From positions 6,489,001-6,553,000 of the forward strand of contig NC_092680.1 of NCBI RefSeq assembly GCF_964355755.1: a stretch of 64,000 nt of DNA, in the 5' to 3' direction. Below, one piece after another: positions 1-10,915 of the stretch. The notes under the pieces are model-generated. The model worked only from the letters and a program-made list of their open reading frames with translations. It was not told where the DNA came from and did no database searches. Each line of letters opens with the position of its first letter. The first letter of the stretch is position 1. A program made the position numbers and the translations under genes. This DNA comes from Antedon mediterranea. Taxonomy: Eukaryota > Echinodermata > Crinoidea > Comatulida > Antedonidae.

Positions 1-1494
1 ACATGTATGATTTGCACTGTACAACAGCATAATAATCTTATCAGATTGCTTATTAACTTTTAAGCTAGGCCTAGCTAAGCCGTCTGGTCAGCCTAGCTAG
101 CCTTGAATTTTTGTCTAGGCCTATATGCATTCATGGGTTTGAAAATTCTTGGTCGTTTCGCCCCATTTATCATTCCTGGGTTTTCTCGCACATTAAGAAT
201 TGTTAAACACAAAATCATATACAGAACAAGAGTAGTAAAGTGTAGTAAAGTGATGTGGAAGCTTAGGCCTGACTGAAAAGCAAATATTCAGGCACCCTAT
301 CATGGCCCATGGGCCGAGGTTGGATGCCAGCAGAACAAACTTCACTGCTGAGTGTAAGCCTAGCTAGAGGCCAAGCAGCATCGGTACAAACCTACACTCT
401 AGTAGGCCTAGGCCTAGCTTTATTGAATATATAACCACATCTTTCTTAAATCTCGTTAAATTTGACATTTTAGTAATAGTCTCATAATCACATTATTACA
501 CTGTGAAACATGATAGGGTCACATTCAGAATGTTTTAATATACTTTTTGCCCGTCAAACATAACATCGCGACAAAATAACAGATCGCCAGCTGCAGTAGA
601 GTGTGATTGTGAAAAACGTCACGTGATCATACTCCCTAGCAAAATAAAAAACCCAATTGGACCCGAACGGGGGAAAGTGTCTATTTACGCAAAATTGCGC
701 AATGTATACGCGATAAAAATACCAGAAATAGAAAGATCTGGAAAAATTACATAAAACTACATTTTAAATTTTTTTTTTTAGTGAAAAAATTAATTTTTTA
801 GGATTATTCAAATATACCCCCCTTTTGCATGTAAAAGAATAGGAAATTACAAGGTATCCCCCCAAAACGCAAAAAGGCGTGATTTTCAAGAAACTCGTAC
901 TCATTGAAAAAAATTTCAAAAAAATATGAAGTATGGGGGATGATATTTTTAAATAATAGTTGAAATGTATGAAAAATAGTAATTTTATTTTTTATAAAGA
1001 TTACTTTTACGATCTCCACACCGCAATGAGGAAAATACCTTAAATCATTCGCTTTAATGTATTTACTTGTCCGTCAGTTTTTTCCCTTATGTGGTTGGTG
1101 AAGGAGTTTGTCATCCTCTTTTTCTCTATCAGAGTAAAATTGAGGTCTATCGGAGTTATAATTTCGGTTTAGTCTGTACTTACAATAGAATTAACGGTCG
1201 TGGAGTAAACTATCTCATGCTGGAAAAAAACAGGCATGATGGTCCAATCTGAGTAATTGCAACAGACATGTCTAGATATTTGAGCATGAATTAGATGCAT
1301 AATAGAAATAGGAGCTAATCAAAGAAATTACCAAACATACCGTTTTGTACATTTGGTTACTTTTGTATCATGCGAAAGAGGAAACGATTATGATGTCGAC
1401 GCATTGTGACAAACAATATGGAATGCAAGTCAATGCTAATATTATGCAAGTCGTTTATTTAAAGACGTAAATGCATTTAGCGCCCTAAAGCAAA

Positions 1495-1498
<4 letters not shown>
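1..1498. other. No gene seen; AGGCCT-rich left end
   Basis: I see no coding exon or known element. AGGCCT palindromes cluster at about 65-120 and 394-415. A CACGTG E-box-like hexamer lies near 620, too little to call a promoter. The open frames here are AT-rich and low in complexity. Confidence 0.5.

Positions 1499-1559
<61 letters not shown>
1499..1559. repeat. (AT)n microsatellite
   Basis: An uninterrupted run of about 30 AT dinucleotides. It is self-complementary, and length variation or assembly error is likely. Confidence 0.97.
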
Positions 1560-1562
<3 letters not shown>

Positions 1563-4500
1563 CGTAAACTACTTTCATAATAATCGCAGTTTGAGCTATA
1601 TTTTATTAAGAATGTTATTATAGGTCATAATTACAAGGAGACTATAACTCATGCATTCTAGTACTGGTTAAATAGATACATTTTGAAATACGTGACCAGA
1701 GAAGAATGGAATGACTTTGCTTTTCATTCGTGAATAACTTGGAAATTGCAACAAAAAAAATCAGTTATTAATAGAAACATTATTCAGTTAGTAATTTGCA
1801 TACAATACATACAACATTGTGTTACTTTGAGACACAAATAATTATTTTAAAATAAATTCTCTAGACTAAATAATACAATCCCGTATCTTGTTCAATAACG
1901 TTTAGGTGGCGCTAATGGCAAGATAACGAGCTAGAGATGATGGACCCGTAAATTGTCGTTATATTTAAAATCGCCGCCATTTTCTAGGCGTATAAGTTTA
2001 ACATTCTTTCCACTCACTTTTTGGATCGTGGTTTAAACTTGTAACAGAAAAGGATGTTGAATTAAAATTTGTATTACAAAGTTATAGAGTTTAAAATAAA
2101 GTAGACCTACAATACATACATACATACATAGGCCAATGTTTATTCAAGGTACGTTACAGACTCGAATAGGTATAATGTGATTTTCCCATCGCGTCAGAGT
2201 TAATGCCATGTTTTTATTTCCAACAACAGAGGATTTAAAGATCCACAAACCATAAGTTCACCGTAAAATACTGTATACATAATAGCTACGTTATGTTTTT
2301 ATAAGGTCTTAGGTTTACATTAATGTTTTTACATGCGGTTTATAATGGGATAATGTTGCATCGTGAATTTAAAAAAATGCTCTTTTCAGCACATTTTATT
2401 ATCGAATATACTATATTATAGTCGAATAGGTTTCTTCCTGTTAAACGTCAACAAATATTACGGTACTTATTGTAGACAACGTTAGGGAAAACTGTAACGC
2501 TAAGTAAACCATGTTTAAGTAATGATGCTATTTTGTTTTTATGATGTGTATAGTTAATAATATGCATTATAGTATCGGTATAGAAGTCATAGATAACGGT
2601 ACGAAACGCCGGTATTTTTTTGCCGCCATGCACACATCATTGTCATGTATGAAAAAATGTTAATCATATTTTCTCTTTTAGTGAGTGCTCGTTTTGAAGA
2701 ACATAACCTCATTCGGATAATTACAACACGTGCTTTTTAAAATGGTCGTTGCACGGTCGCAAGGACAACGACCGATTTTGAAGGCATTGGAAATGATAAC
2801 TTTTGATTATTATTCAGGAAAGACACGAACATAAAATCTTAGCAGATATTCATAAATCACAGTGTGTATGTAAGTTTACTTTAGAAATTTGTTTCCTGTC
2901 CACCGAAGAAGTTTTTTGTTTTACCAATTTCATTAATACATAATGACTTCACCAACTTTTAACTCCCACGGATACATTTATTTAGATTAGATGATTTCAG
3001 ATAAGCTACATTTATGGCAGTACAGAATACTAAAATGGTGTAGCATTTAGTCGATGCCGTACGGTATCGCACATGCCAACAGCATGTAAGTATCGTGCCT
3101 GCTGTCGACAACAGTCAAACCAACTTACATGACCCCTACAACAGTGGGCTGGCAGAAACGTCTTATAATGCTTTTGAACAAGATGCTACAACTGCAGGAT
3201 ATAATAATAAATAATAATATAGGATGAAGGTTGCTTTTAAAAGACCCAATACTGCTAGCTGTTTGCTGTAGCTAGACATGATACCGTACTACATTCTGAA
3301 CGTTTGCTGCTGGTCAAACGCTTAATACTTCATATCGACAAGTCAGAGTTTGCATATAATACCGGTAGGCCTACAGGTAATTACATATTCTGCTTATACT
3401 GAAATTAAAACCCTGAGGGGGTTTACACTAAATTTACTACTAAACTACCGATGCAGACATGCTATAGTTATTGAATACTGAGTATTAAAATACGATAGTA
3501 AACGAAGATTCTGAATTCTATTTATCAAAATATCTGTGTTAGAAAACCAATTATTCACAAAAGTATAATTAAATATGACAAGTTACTATCGGTAATGCGT
3601 TTTGAAATATAAACTAAATAAGATCAATTAAAGTATCAGTTGAAGATTTGTTTTAGTATTTATGAGGAAAAATGTTTAATTCCAAGCCTCCATTTGAATG
3701 AATGCAGAAGTTCAATTCAATTCCAAATTCCGATGTCGTATGCATTTTCTGAAGATTATTGTAGTTGTTGGTACGTTGATTGTTAATATAAAGTTTCGCT
3801 ACTTTTTTAAAATTTTAATCTTCTTTGTCATATTTAAAAGATTAATTATCTACTATCCTTATTATTCTTTTGAACATGTTCAGATGTTGATATTAGTGAA
3901 CCGTTTGTATTATTCTTGCCACAATTTCGATGGTCCTGTTAGAATAAAAAAAAATGCTTTAAAAAAAAGAAGAAGTTTGAAAATAAAATACAAGCACTCC
4001 ATATAGTAGGAAGAAATATCTTTATGTTTGAATGTGATCAAATTTATAATTATGTATTTTGTTTTCAGCGCTGTTATTTTATTATTTTTGTATGTATGAA
4101 CTATTATAGCTTTTGTGTTTTTAATAATCTCGTGTTAAGACACAGGAGTTCTGACTCAATAAACTGATGGATGTTGATGGATCGGTCTCTAAACACAACA
4201 GATCACAATATTTCTTGTTAAAGGAAATTAGATAGACATATTCTATTCCGTCTTTTCAAATAAGAACAAAAGAACATAATTTCCTGTCAAACAGGTAATG
4301 ACGTCTACAAAATAGGTGCACATTGATGAAAGAGGACACCTTGATATGAAACTATAGTGAATCTTCATTATCAGCAGCATTTTCACTCCTGTCACTATAT
4401 TGTCGATACATCACAATCGTTTAACATTTAGATACTCGAGGCTACTGATTATCACTAAATTGGTTTGATTAATTACTATCATGTTTTAAAGGAATCAGCC

Positions 4501-7091
4501 TGTTGAGTGTAGGATTTGACATTGCTTAAAACGACACCCTAATGCACAGAACGTTATGTAGGCAGTTGACATCATTTAAAAAGTTAAACGTTTCAAATTC
4601 GTATTCTGCTTCATTTTTAGACGCGCTCCCTTAGACCACGTGGATGAGATGAGAAAAAAATATATGCATTTTGAAGTGGACTCTTATCCGTTCAGCGGAA
4701 AAATATGTAAAGAAGAAATCAACCGCGATTCGAACCCAGGTCTTCATTCATTCTTCATTTCATAGATACTAAAATTAGAAACAAATGTGAACATTTATTA
4801 GTATCCTTTACCACGGATTATCATTCTTTTCTGCCACATTGGTAGAAATTAAATGTGTATTATAAAGTAACATGTGTAGGCGTGTTCAATTATAAAATAA
4901 AGTACTAAATTACGTGTTAGAAATGTTTATTATATTGTTTTTTTTTTCTTTCTTTTTGTATTTTAATGTAATAATAGTTCGTATATTGCGATACAGTATA
5001 TCGGGTTGAAGACGTATGTTTGTATGAAGCAGATGATACATAAGTATGGATTAGTCTCTCACTAATACTTCATCATAAACAATACGGTAAATGAACACTT
5101 TATATTCACTCTATCAGGATTAATTATTCAAGGTTAGTATTAGTAGAAGAGTGACAAGTATGATTACATCGTTTCGTTAATTACGTGTGTCTGTTATTAC
5201 CCGCCCATTAATAAACATTTTAACAAGTTAATGAAATTTCTATTTTTATATTTTGAGAAAAGATTCTCTTGAGAATGCTTGCTTGAAGAAAAAATCATAA
5301 TATAATAATTATCACTTATTAAGCCAAAAGAAATTCGTATCAATTTCAAAATATAAGCACTACGCACCAGTTTCATTAGCTATCATTAGTTATTATCTTT
5401 AGACTGGTATCATGTGACCATTTCTTAAATCAAACCAACGTCTTATACCTATCTGGCAGCACATAGTAATATATACTAATGATGATTTTAACAATGCTAA
5501 AAGTGAATGTTGTAGAGGCCTACTGAGGGATAACAAATTTGGTGATGTATAATATGGCAATAACTTCATTTAACATTTGAGAAAAAGCACATTGAGCAAT
5601 GCAGCTTAGACTGAAACAGGCTAGAAAACAAAAAGAAATATTTAATTTGCTACAAATATCCGTAGCTATGAATAGTCAGTAAGATTATCAATCTTTTAAA
5701 GCTAATATTAACACAAAGTAAAGTCAAACTTAAGTAATTTGAAACAGTTCAATTCGAAGAAAATTAATTTTCTGGTAGGATTTGACAGCAAATAAGCTAG
5801 ATTGCATGTGCGTAATGTAATGTAATCTTTGACCGTTGATAATTAATGTGCCATTAATATTCTAGATATATCATGATTATCTCTACTTGCCTATACTGTC
5901 TACAAAATATAAAGAAGTGAAATATCGCTCTTCGGCGTTGAAGAGAGGCGTTACAAACGAATGATTGTACATTACATTTTAGGAAATCGTTAGCACCGTA
6001 ATGTTAATTCTTTTCTTTCTTTACCAACTTATATAATTATGGAGGTGAGAATTATCTATCATTCATCTAAGTTTTTTTATTTTTTAATGTATTAGAATTT
6101 TTATTAATTATTATATAATATTATATCTGTTATTCCTAGAAATGTAATGTTTTTCTGTTTAGCCAATGACTATCATAAAATTACGGCAACGGCTGTGCGG
6201 CGAGCGCGCGCGTCGATATCGTAAATCTTGCAACTGTTCTGAACTCATATACATCAAAAGTACGTTGTCAAAATATGGTTCTCGGTAAAATTGTCCTTTA
6301 TGTGTTATGTTAGGGTCTATGATACAGGCTCTAGTGTTTCACCTGTGATGATGTATTACGGAATTCGCCTACTGTTTTCTCGTCACTTCTACAAATTAAC
6401 TGTAAAAGTATAGTTAGTCTATCAACACACAATTTCACTTTTTTTGTTTTTGGTGAATTCTAAACATGATTAACAGATCGCACCGTAAAGATTAACCTAT
6501 TTGTATACATGAATAATTTAACACACCACGTATATCTCAGACTTTAAAATGATGTTTGTTTTGTTTTACAATCCTTCTTAAGCTGGATTTGTCTCATTTT
6601 AATTTAACTTTATCTAGATTACTAAAATCTAAGCGTTAGTAAGAGACTGAACTACATTCAAATGTGGATTAGCATTGAATATTGTCTGCAGTAGTAATAA
6701 CATATACTTGTATTGGATTGGTATCCTTAAAATAGTCGGCAATGGTTATTACATTAATCCAGAGCTAGATTACTTACAGGAAATATTTGTATTACACTTT
6801 TTTTTCATTTTTATAAATTTAGTTTTATTCTGTGTCTGAGAAAATGATACAGAAAAAAATATGACGTGGTCTAGCTCTATCGATATTAGGGAGCTTTCGA
6901 TTTACATCGACGACCAAACTTACGTCTTATTAATTCATTTTGCACATGCGGAGATATTGGGACGTGTTTCCACCACTACTGCTAGATTTGATAGTTTATA
7001 GGTCTAGGTGACGAACATCGTTTGACCTGACCTAGGTTGATAAACTGGAAAATGATTACTTTTTTTGTTGAACAAACACAATATAGAAACG
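1560..7091. other. Long stretch with no recognised gene
   Basis: AT-rich DNA with scattered frames, including one of about 100 codons at 3698-4006 that is low in complexity and has no family signature. Small items seen: an (ACAT)n run at 2112-2130, GCCGCCAT boxes of YY1-like type near 1967 and 2622, and an 8-bp-stem hairpin at 2744-2773 (GGTCGTTG/CAACGACC). Near 4730 a GATTCGAACCC string resembles the complement of a tRNA B box and could be a SINE relic. None supports a gene call. Confidence 0.45.
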
Positions 7092-7145
7092 AATGGTATA
7101 AATACCTAGTGATGTTTCGTTTACATGCTATCAACTTCCTCAAAC
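7092..7145 (-). repeat. Inverted partial copy of hammerhead-like repeat
   Basis: Read on the minus strand, this matches the core of the two plus-strand copies at 7527-7815: TTGAGGA, a stem region, GAAAC, then a stretch ending in the TATACCATT type sequence. The stem is weaker here because of substitutions. An inverted fragment facing direct copies is a layout known for Penelope-like elements, whose terminal repeats (pLTRs) are often tandem and partly inverted. That assignment is inference. Confidence 0.55.
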
Positions 7146-7261
7146 TACCCATCTGTTTGGATTGTTCTGTACTGTACAGACCAATATGTGACAGTCTTGG
7201 AGACGCTGTGTAGCGCCAGCAGTCGTCCTATTGTTGACGATCGAGCGTTTACGCTTGCTCA

Positions 7262-7276
7262 CCCCCCCCCCCCCCC
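7262..7276. repeat. Poly-C tract
   Basis: Fifteen consecutive C residues inside the interval between the inverted and the direct hammerhead-like repeats. Confidence 0.95.
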
Positions 7277-7526
7277 ACCTCCTGCTTTATTTTGTTCAGT
7301 AAATGTGCGTAAGATCATATTCTCCGATGTCTCTATTGCCGTTTCCTTTTCCGTATGCATGGCTTCTTTAATCTTTCTTCTTTCTATCTGTGATTCCTTT
7401 TCAACAACCTTTACTTTCTAATTTGGCACATGGTCATTTCTTATTGCGTAATCCGTAATAGCCGATTTGTGTAATATTTGTGATGATGGATTTCTATTAG
7501 CCATTGTTCTCCCCATTTAATTGTGT

Positions 7527-7683
7527 GTAGTGACGTCCTTGTTATGTTCTCCTATTGTTGTTTGAGGAAGTTGACAGCATGTCAATGAAACGTCACCAAG
7601 GTATCTATACCATTTGTGTCTGTATTTTTTTTCGTTCAAATAGTAATATTTTTCCTGTTTATTATATTCGGAACCAGATGAAT
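7527..7683 (+). repeat. Hammerhead-like repeat, copy A
   Basis: First of two head-to-tail copies, each starting GTAGTKACGTCC and ending near GGAACCAGATGA. The core reads TTGAGGA, an extra A, GTTGACA, loop GCA, TGTCAAT, GAAAC, GTC. This follows the order of a hammerhead ribozyme (CUGANGA, stem II, GAAA, minimal stem III, NUH cleavage triplet) except for C3 to U and the extra A. Penelope-like elements are known to carry minimal hammerheads in their terminal repeats. I could not find a convincing stem I, so activity is doubtful. Confidence 0.55.
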
Positions 7684-7815
7684 GTAGTTACGTCCTTTTA
7701 TGCTCTCTTATTGTTTTTTGAGGAAGTTGACAGCATGTCAACGAAACGTCACCAAGGTATTTATACCATTTGTGTAATATTTTTCCAGTTTATTATATTC
7801 GGAACCAGATGAATT
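7684..7815 (+). repeat. Hammerhead-like repeat, copy B
   Basis: Second direct copy, abutting copy A and about 25 bp shorter because a T-rich segment after TTTGTGT is missing. Stem II is perfect here: GTTGACA pairs with TGTCAAC over 7 bp around a GCA loop, followed by GAAACGTC. Keeping stem complementarity while the two copies differ (TGTCAAT against TGTCAAC) hints at selection on structure, or simply at an older parent with the paired form. Confidence 0.6.
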
Positions 7816-8370
7816 TATTTTATGATCTACGTTAGGTTGGTCTTCGCTCTTCCCTACTAAGGGACGACATTTTCTTGGAAAAAATTGTTATTTCTGTACC
7901 TACTGAGATTAATATTTAAACTTGATTGACATTTTCGAAATTTCAGTAATGCATGTTCTGTCTTCAGAAAGTATGTTACATGTAATGAAGATGTCAATTA
8001 TATCCATAAGCCGCTCTTTATTTTAACTTAAGTGTCATTTCTTGAACCTTTTACTTTATATTTTTACGGTTATATACAAAATAACAAAATAAAGAGAGTC
8101 TCTTGAAACATAAACAGATTTATATGCGAAGAAAACGTATTTTGTAATAGTATTCACACTTTCTGGATGATTTTTGTATATAGCAAAATAATAACTTTAT
8201 GAATAATAAAATGGGTTCTTATAACATGTTTGCGGAACATATTAATGCAAGAAGTAAGAAAATACTTCTAACTGAACGTTTAAAATCCTTCATGATTAAT
8301 TAAACAGTTTCTAAAACGTTTAGATATATAAAATACATATACATCATCTTTTTGATATATTTTATCATGT

Positions 8371-8568
8371 TTACCTCTCTCCACCCAGGTGTATAATTGG
8401 GAACCTGGTTAGATCAAGACACAACTTTGCGCTGATTACTAGCTGCATATATGGGAGTATGTTTCCATAGGTGTTTGATCAGGAAATGACTGGGGTAATA
8501 ATGTTCAGCGCATTGAGAGCTTGCTTTTATGCGCTATATAAGAATGAACTATTATTATTATTATTTGT
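8371..8568 (+). mobile_element. 5'-truncated SINE, plus strand
   Basis: From about CTCTCCACCCAGGTGTATA through GCGCTATATAAG to an (ATT)n tail at about 8548-8568. It matches, in opposite orientation, the body of the fuller SINE at 10337-10657: shared blocks are the CACCCAGGTGTATAA box, a GGGAGTATGTTTCCAT block and the GCGCTATATAA 3' end. The tRNA-like head is absent, so it is truncated or diverged. Confidence 0.75.
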
Positions 8569-9036
8569 TTATAAAACTGATGAATTTGCCTCGTTTTTTT
8601 GTATTCCTAAACAAGAAAACCGATCATACAACATGATTAACAGTTGGCAACTAACTGTTTTCTGATATCAAAATATGTCTCTACTGTAAGTCACGTTACC
8701 TTTTTCATTAAATTGTCTGAGAATTGAATATGGTAATAATAATAAAAAATTGGATTCGATTTTTCAGACAAGTTGACATTATCATAAAGAAATTAATTAA
8801 TTAAAAAATAATAATAAACATATTATTATTTTTTGACGTTATTAAGAGAGAAATCAGGTTCACTGAAAGTTTAGATATCTTCAAATCAATCGATATCAAT
8901 GCGTAAGTCACAAATGTCATGTACGGTACGGTACGACGTTGTAATTAAACATATAATATTGGTCAATGAAGGTCGTGTGTTAAATATCTTTCTTAAATAT
9001 TATAATATTTATTATTACGTTGTTTTTACGGCTTAA

Positions 9037-9384
9037 AGATGTATTGTCCCCATGAAAAAATAATTCTTTAAAAAAAATTTTGTTGAATATTCCATTTTAA
9101 TGTAACGTAATAGTTATCCACTTTGACCAAAAATTGGGTCTAAAAAAGTGTATTTACCTGAAAAAATGTAATAATTTAAAGCAAAAAATAGTCAAATTGG
9201 CTGCCAGCCAATGGATTTTTGGTTGAATTTAACCATTTATTTTGTTATTTTACACGTGAAAACATTATTTGTTTTCGGTTTTTTTCTACGGATGTGATTA
9301 ACTTTATATTAACTACAAAATAAGGTATTCAAAGTCTGATTTAATTAATCTTCATTTTTCATGTTTTTGGGGGACAATACATCT
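9037..9384. mobile_element. 348-bp MITE with TTAA flanks
   Basis: Terminal inverted repeats AGATGTATTGTCCCC and GGGGACAATACATCT lie directly inside TTAA at 9033-9036 and 9385-9388. No coding capacity. A TTAA duplication is typical of piggyBac and Kolobok groups; which one applies cannot be decided here. An internal segment recurs, diverged, at about 58340-58460. Confidence 0.8.
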
Positions 9385-9430
9385 TTAATAAGGAATAGGT
9401 ATATATGAATAATTAAAGAGTGTAGATAAA

Positions 9431-9541
9431 ACAAGGCCAACAGCCATAAGTCGCGTGCTAAAACGCATAGTGATACCGGACCAACAGACAGACCGACAGA
9501 CCGACCGACCGACTATAGAGTCGCGTCCACGTGACTAAAAA
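9431..9541 (+). repeat. GACC-repeat interspersed element
   Basis: Order of parts: AAGGCCAACAGCCATAAG, TCGCGTGCT, CGCATAGTGATACCGGAC, a (GACC/GACA)n core, ACTATAGAGTCGCG, CACGTGACTAAAA. The same order recurs at about 28051, 28681, 45732 (reverse) and 47048, which defines a dispersed family. Function unknown. Confidence 0.75.
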
Positions 9542-10336
9542 GAAACAATTGGCTGTGATAATTAGATATAGATAAGATAAATAAGAATAAAGTGTAAAAT
9601 GTTTAAAAAATGGGGTGAAGGAGAAAAGAGTGATGGTAAAAGATTTGTGATGATAAAAGAAGATAAATGAGAAAAAGAAGTACGGATAAACAATAAAAGA
9701 GTGTAGATAAAAAAAAGAAATGTTGCAGATAGATTTGGAAAGAGTGCATATCAATAAATATATAAAAGAGTTAAAGATAAATTAGAAAATAATGTAGATA
9801 AATAGGAAAAGAGTGCAGAAAATTAGAAAATATTGCAGATAAGAAAAGAGTGCAGATAGAAAAGAAGAGTATGTAGATTAATATAAACGGAATGCACAAG
9901 AAATGAGTGCAGATAGATAAGAAAAGAGTGCAGATAGAACAAAGGAGTGCAAATAGAACAGAAGAGTATGTAGATTTATATGAACGGACAAGAAAAGAGT
10001 GCAGATAGAACAAAAGAGTAGATTAATATGAATGGAGTACACAAGAAATGAGTGCAGAAAGATAAGAAAATTGTGCATATAGAACAAAAGAGTGCAGATA
10101 GATAAGAAAAGAGTGCAGATAGATAAGAAAAGAGTGCAGATAGAACAAAAGAGTGCAAATAGAACAGAAGAGTATGTAGATTAATATGAACGGACAAGAA
10201 AAGAGTGCAGATAGAACAGAAGAGTATGTAGATTTATTAGAACGGACAAGAAAATTGTGCAGATAGAACAAAAGAGTACAGATAGAACAGAAGAGTATGT
10301 AGATTAATAAGAACGGACAAGAAAAGAGTGCAGATA

Positions 10337-10657
10337 ATAATAATAATAATACCACATTTATATAGCGCCCTTTCCATGAGTAATCATGCTCAAAGGCGCT
10401 TTACAAGCATTGTTACCCCAGTATTTTTTGGATCAAACACGTATGGAAACATACTCCCATAATGCAGCCGGTAACCAGCGCAAATTATTAGTTGTGTCTA
10501 GATCTAACTGGGTACCCATTTATACACCTGGGTGGAGAGAGGCAACGTAAGTAAAGTATTTTGCCTGCGGATACAAGCAATGCGGCAAGAGTTGGATTCG
10601 AACCTAGGTCTGACGATCGGTAGTCCAACGTCCAACACACTGCGCCACACGCCCTCA
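10337..10657 (-). mobile_element. tRNA-derived SINE, minus strand
   Basis: Read on the minus strand it begins with a tRNA-like head: an A-box region (complement at 10631-10647, TGGCGCAGTGTGTTGGA) and a B box GGTTCGAATCC (complement at 10594-10604). These are the internal RNA polymerase III promoter elements. The body holds CACCCAGGTGTATAAATGGG, and the 3' end GGCGCTATATAAATGTGGT leads into an (ATT)n tail. CAGATA flanks both sides (10331-10336, 10658-10663), a possible target duplication, although CAGATA is also part of the host array. Its 3' end resembles a LINE-type tail, as usual for SINEs that borrow LINE machinery. Confidence 0.85.
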
Positions 10658-10915
10658 CAGATAGATACTAAAATAGTACAGATAGAACAGAAGAGTATGT
10701 GGATTAATATGAACGGAGTAAGAAAAGAGCACAGATAATTCAAAAGAGTGCAGATAGATAAGAAAAAAGTTCAGATAGAACAAAAGAGTATTTAGATTAA
10801 TATGAACGGAGTAAGAAAAGAGTGCAGATAATTCAAAAGAGTGTAGATAGATAAGAAAAGAGTACAGATAGAACAGAAGAGTGTAGGATAGATACGAAAA
10901 CAGTGATGATAACAA

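Larger units (their letters stand above)
9408..10915. repeat. Degenerate A/G-rich minisatellite with nested insertions
   Basis: Long array of units such as AAGAAAAGAGTGCAGATAGA (about 20-22 bp), with interspersed GAACGGA and AGTATGTAGATTAATATG variants that form a higher-order unit of roughly 50-60 bp. On the minus strand the same array reads as YLHSF-like repeats in several overlapping frames; these are artefacts of periodicity. A GACC-repeat element (9431-9541) and a SINE (10337-10657) sit inside the array, so it is older than both. Confidence 0.85.

Noticed and set aside
3698-4006. 102-codon frame, the first frame over 100 codons at the left
   Set aside because: Ile/Phe/Lys/Tyr-heavy composition expected of AT-rich non-coding DNA; no motif.
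7846-7862. Possible fifth mini-hairpin (CTCTTCCCTACTAAGGGA)
   Set aside because: Only one end resembles the family, the partner repeat is absent and there is no 8-bp duplication.
10590-10657. A tRNA gene
   Set aside because: A and B boxes are present, but they head a 320-bp repeat with an (ATT)n tail, so it is a tRNA-derived SINE. The same reasoning applies to 17585-17642 and 60485-60558.
10532-10738. Plus-strand frame of 68 codons with a start Met
   Set aside because: It runs through the reverse complement of the SINE head; not a gene.
9771-10915. Several minus-strand frames rich in YLHSF, a possible repetitive membrane protein
   Set aside because: Overlapping frames all stay open because the minisatellite lacks stops on that strand; there is no start, splice or domain evidence.
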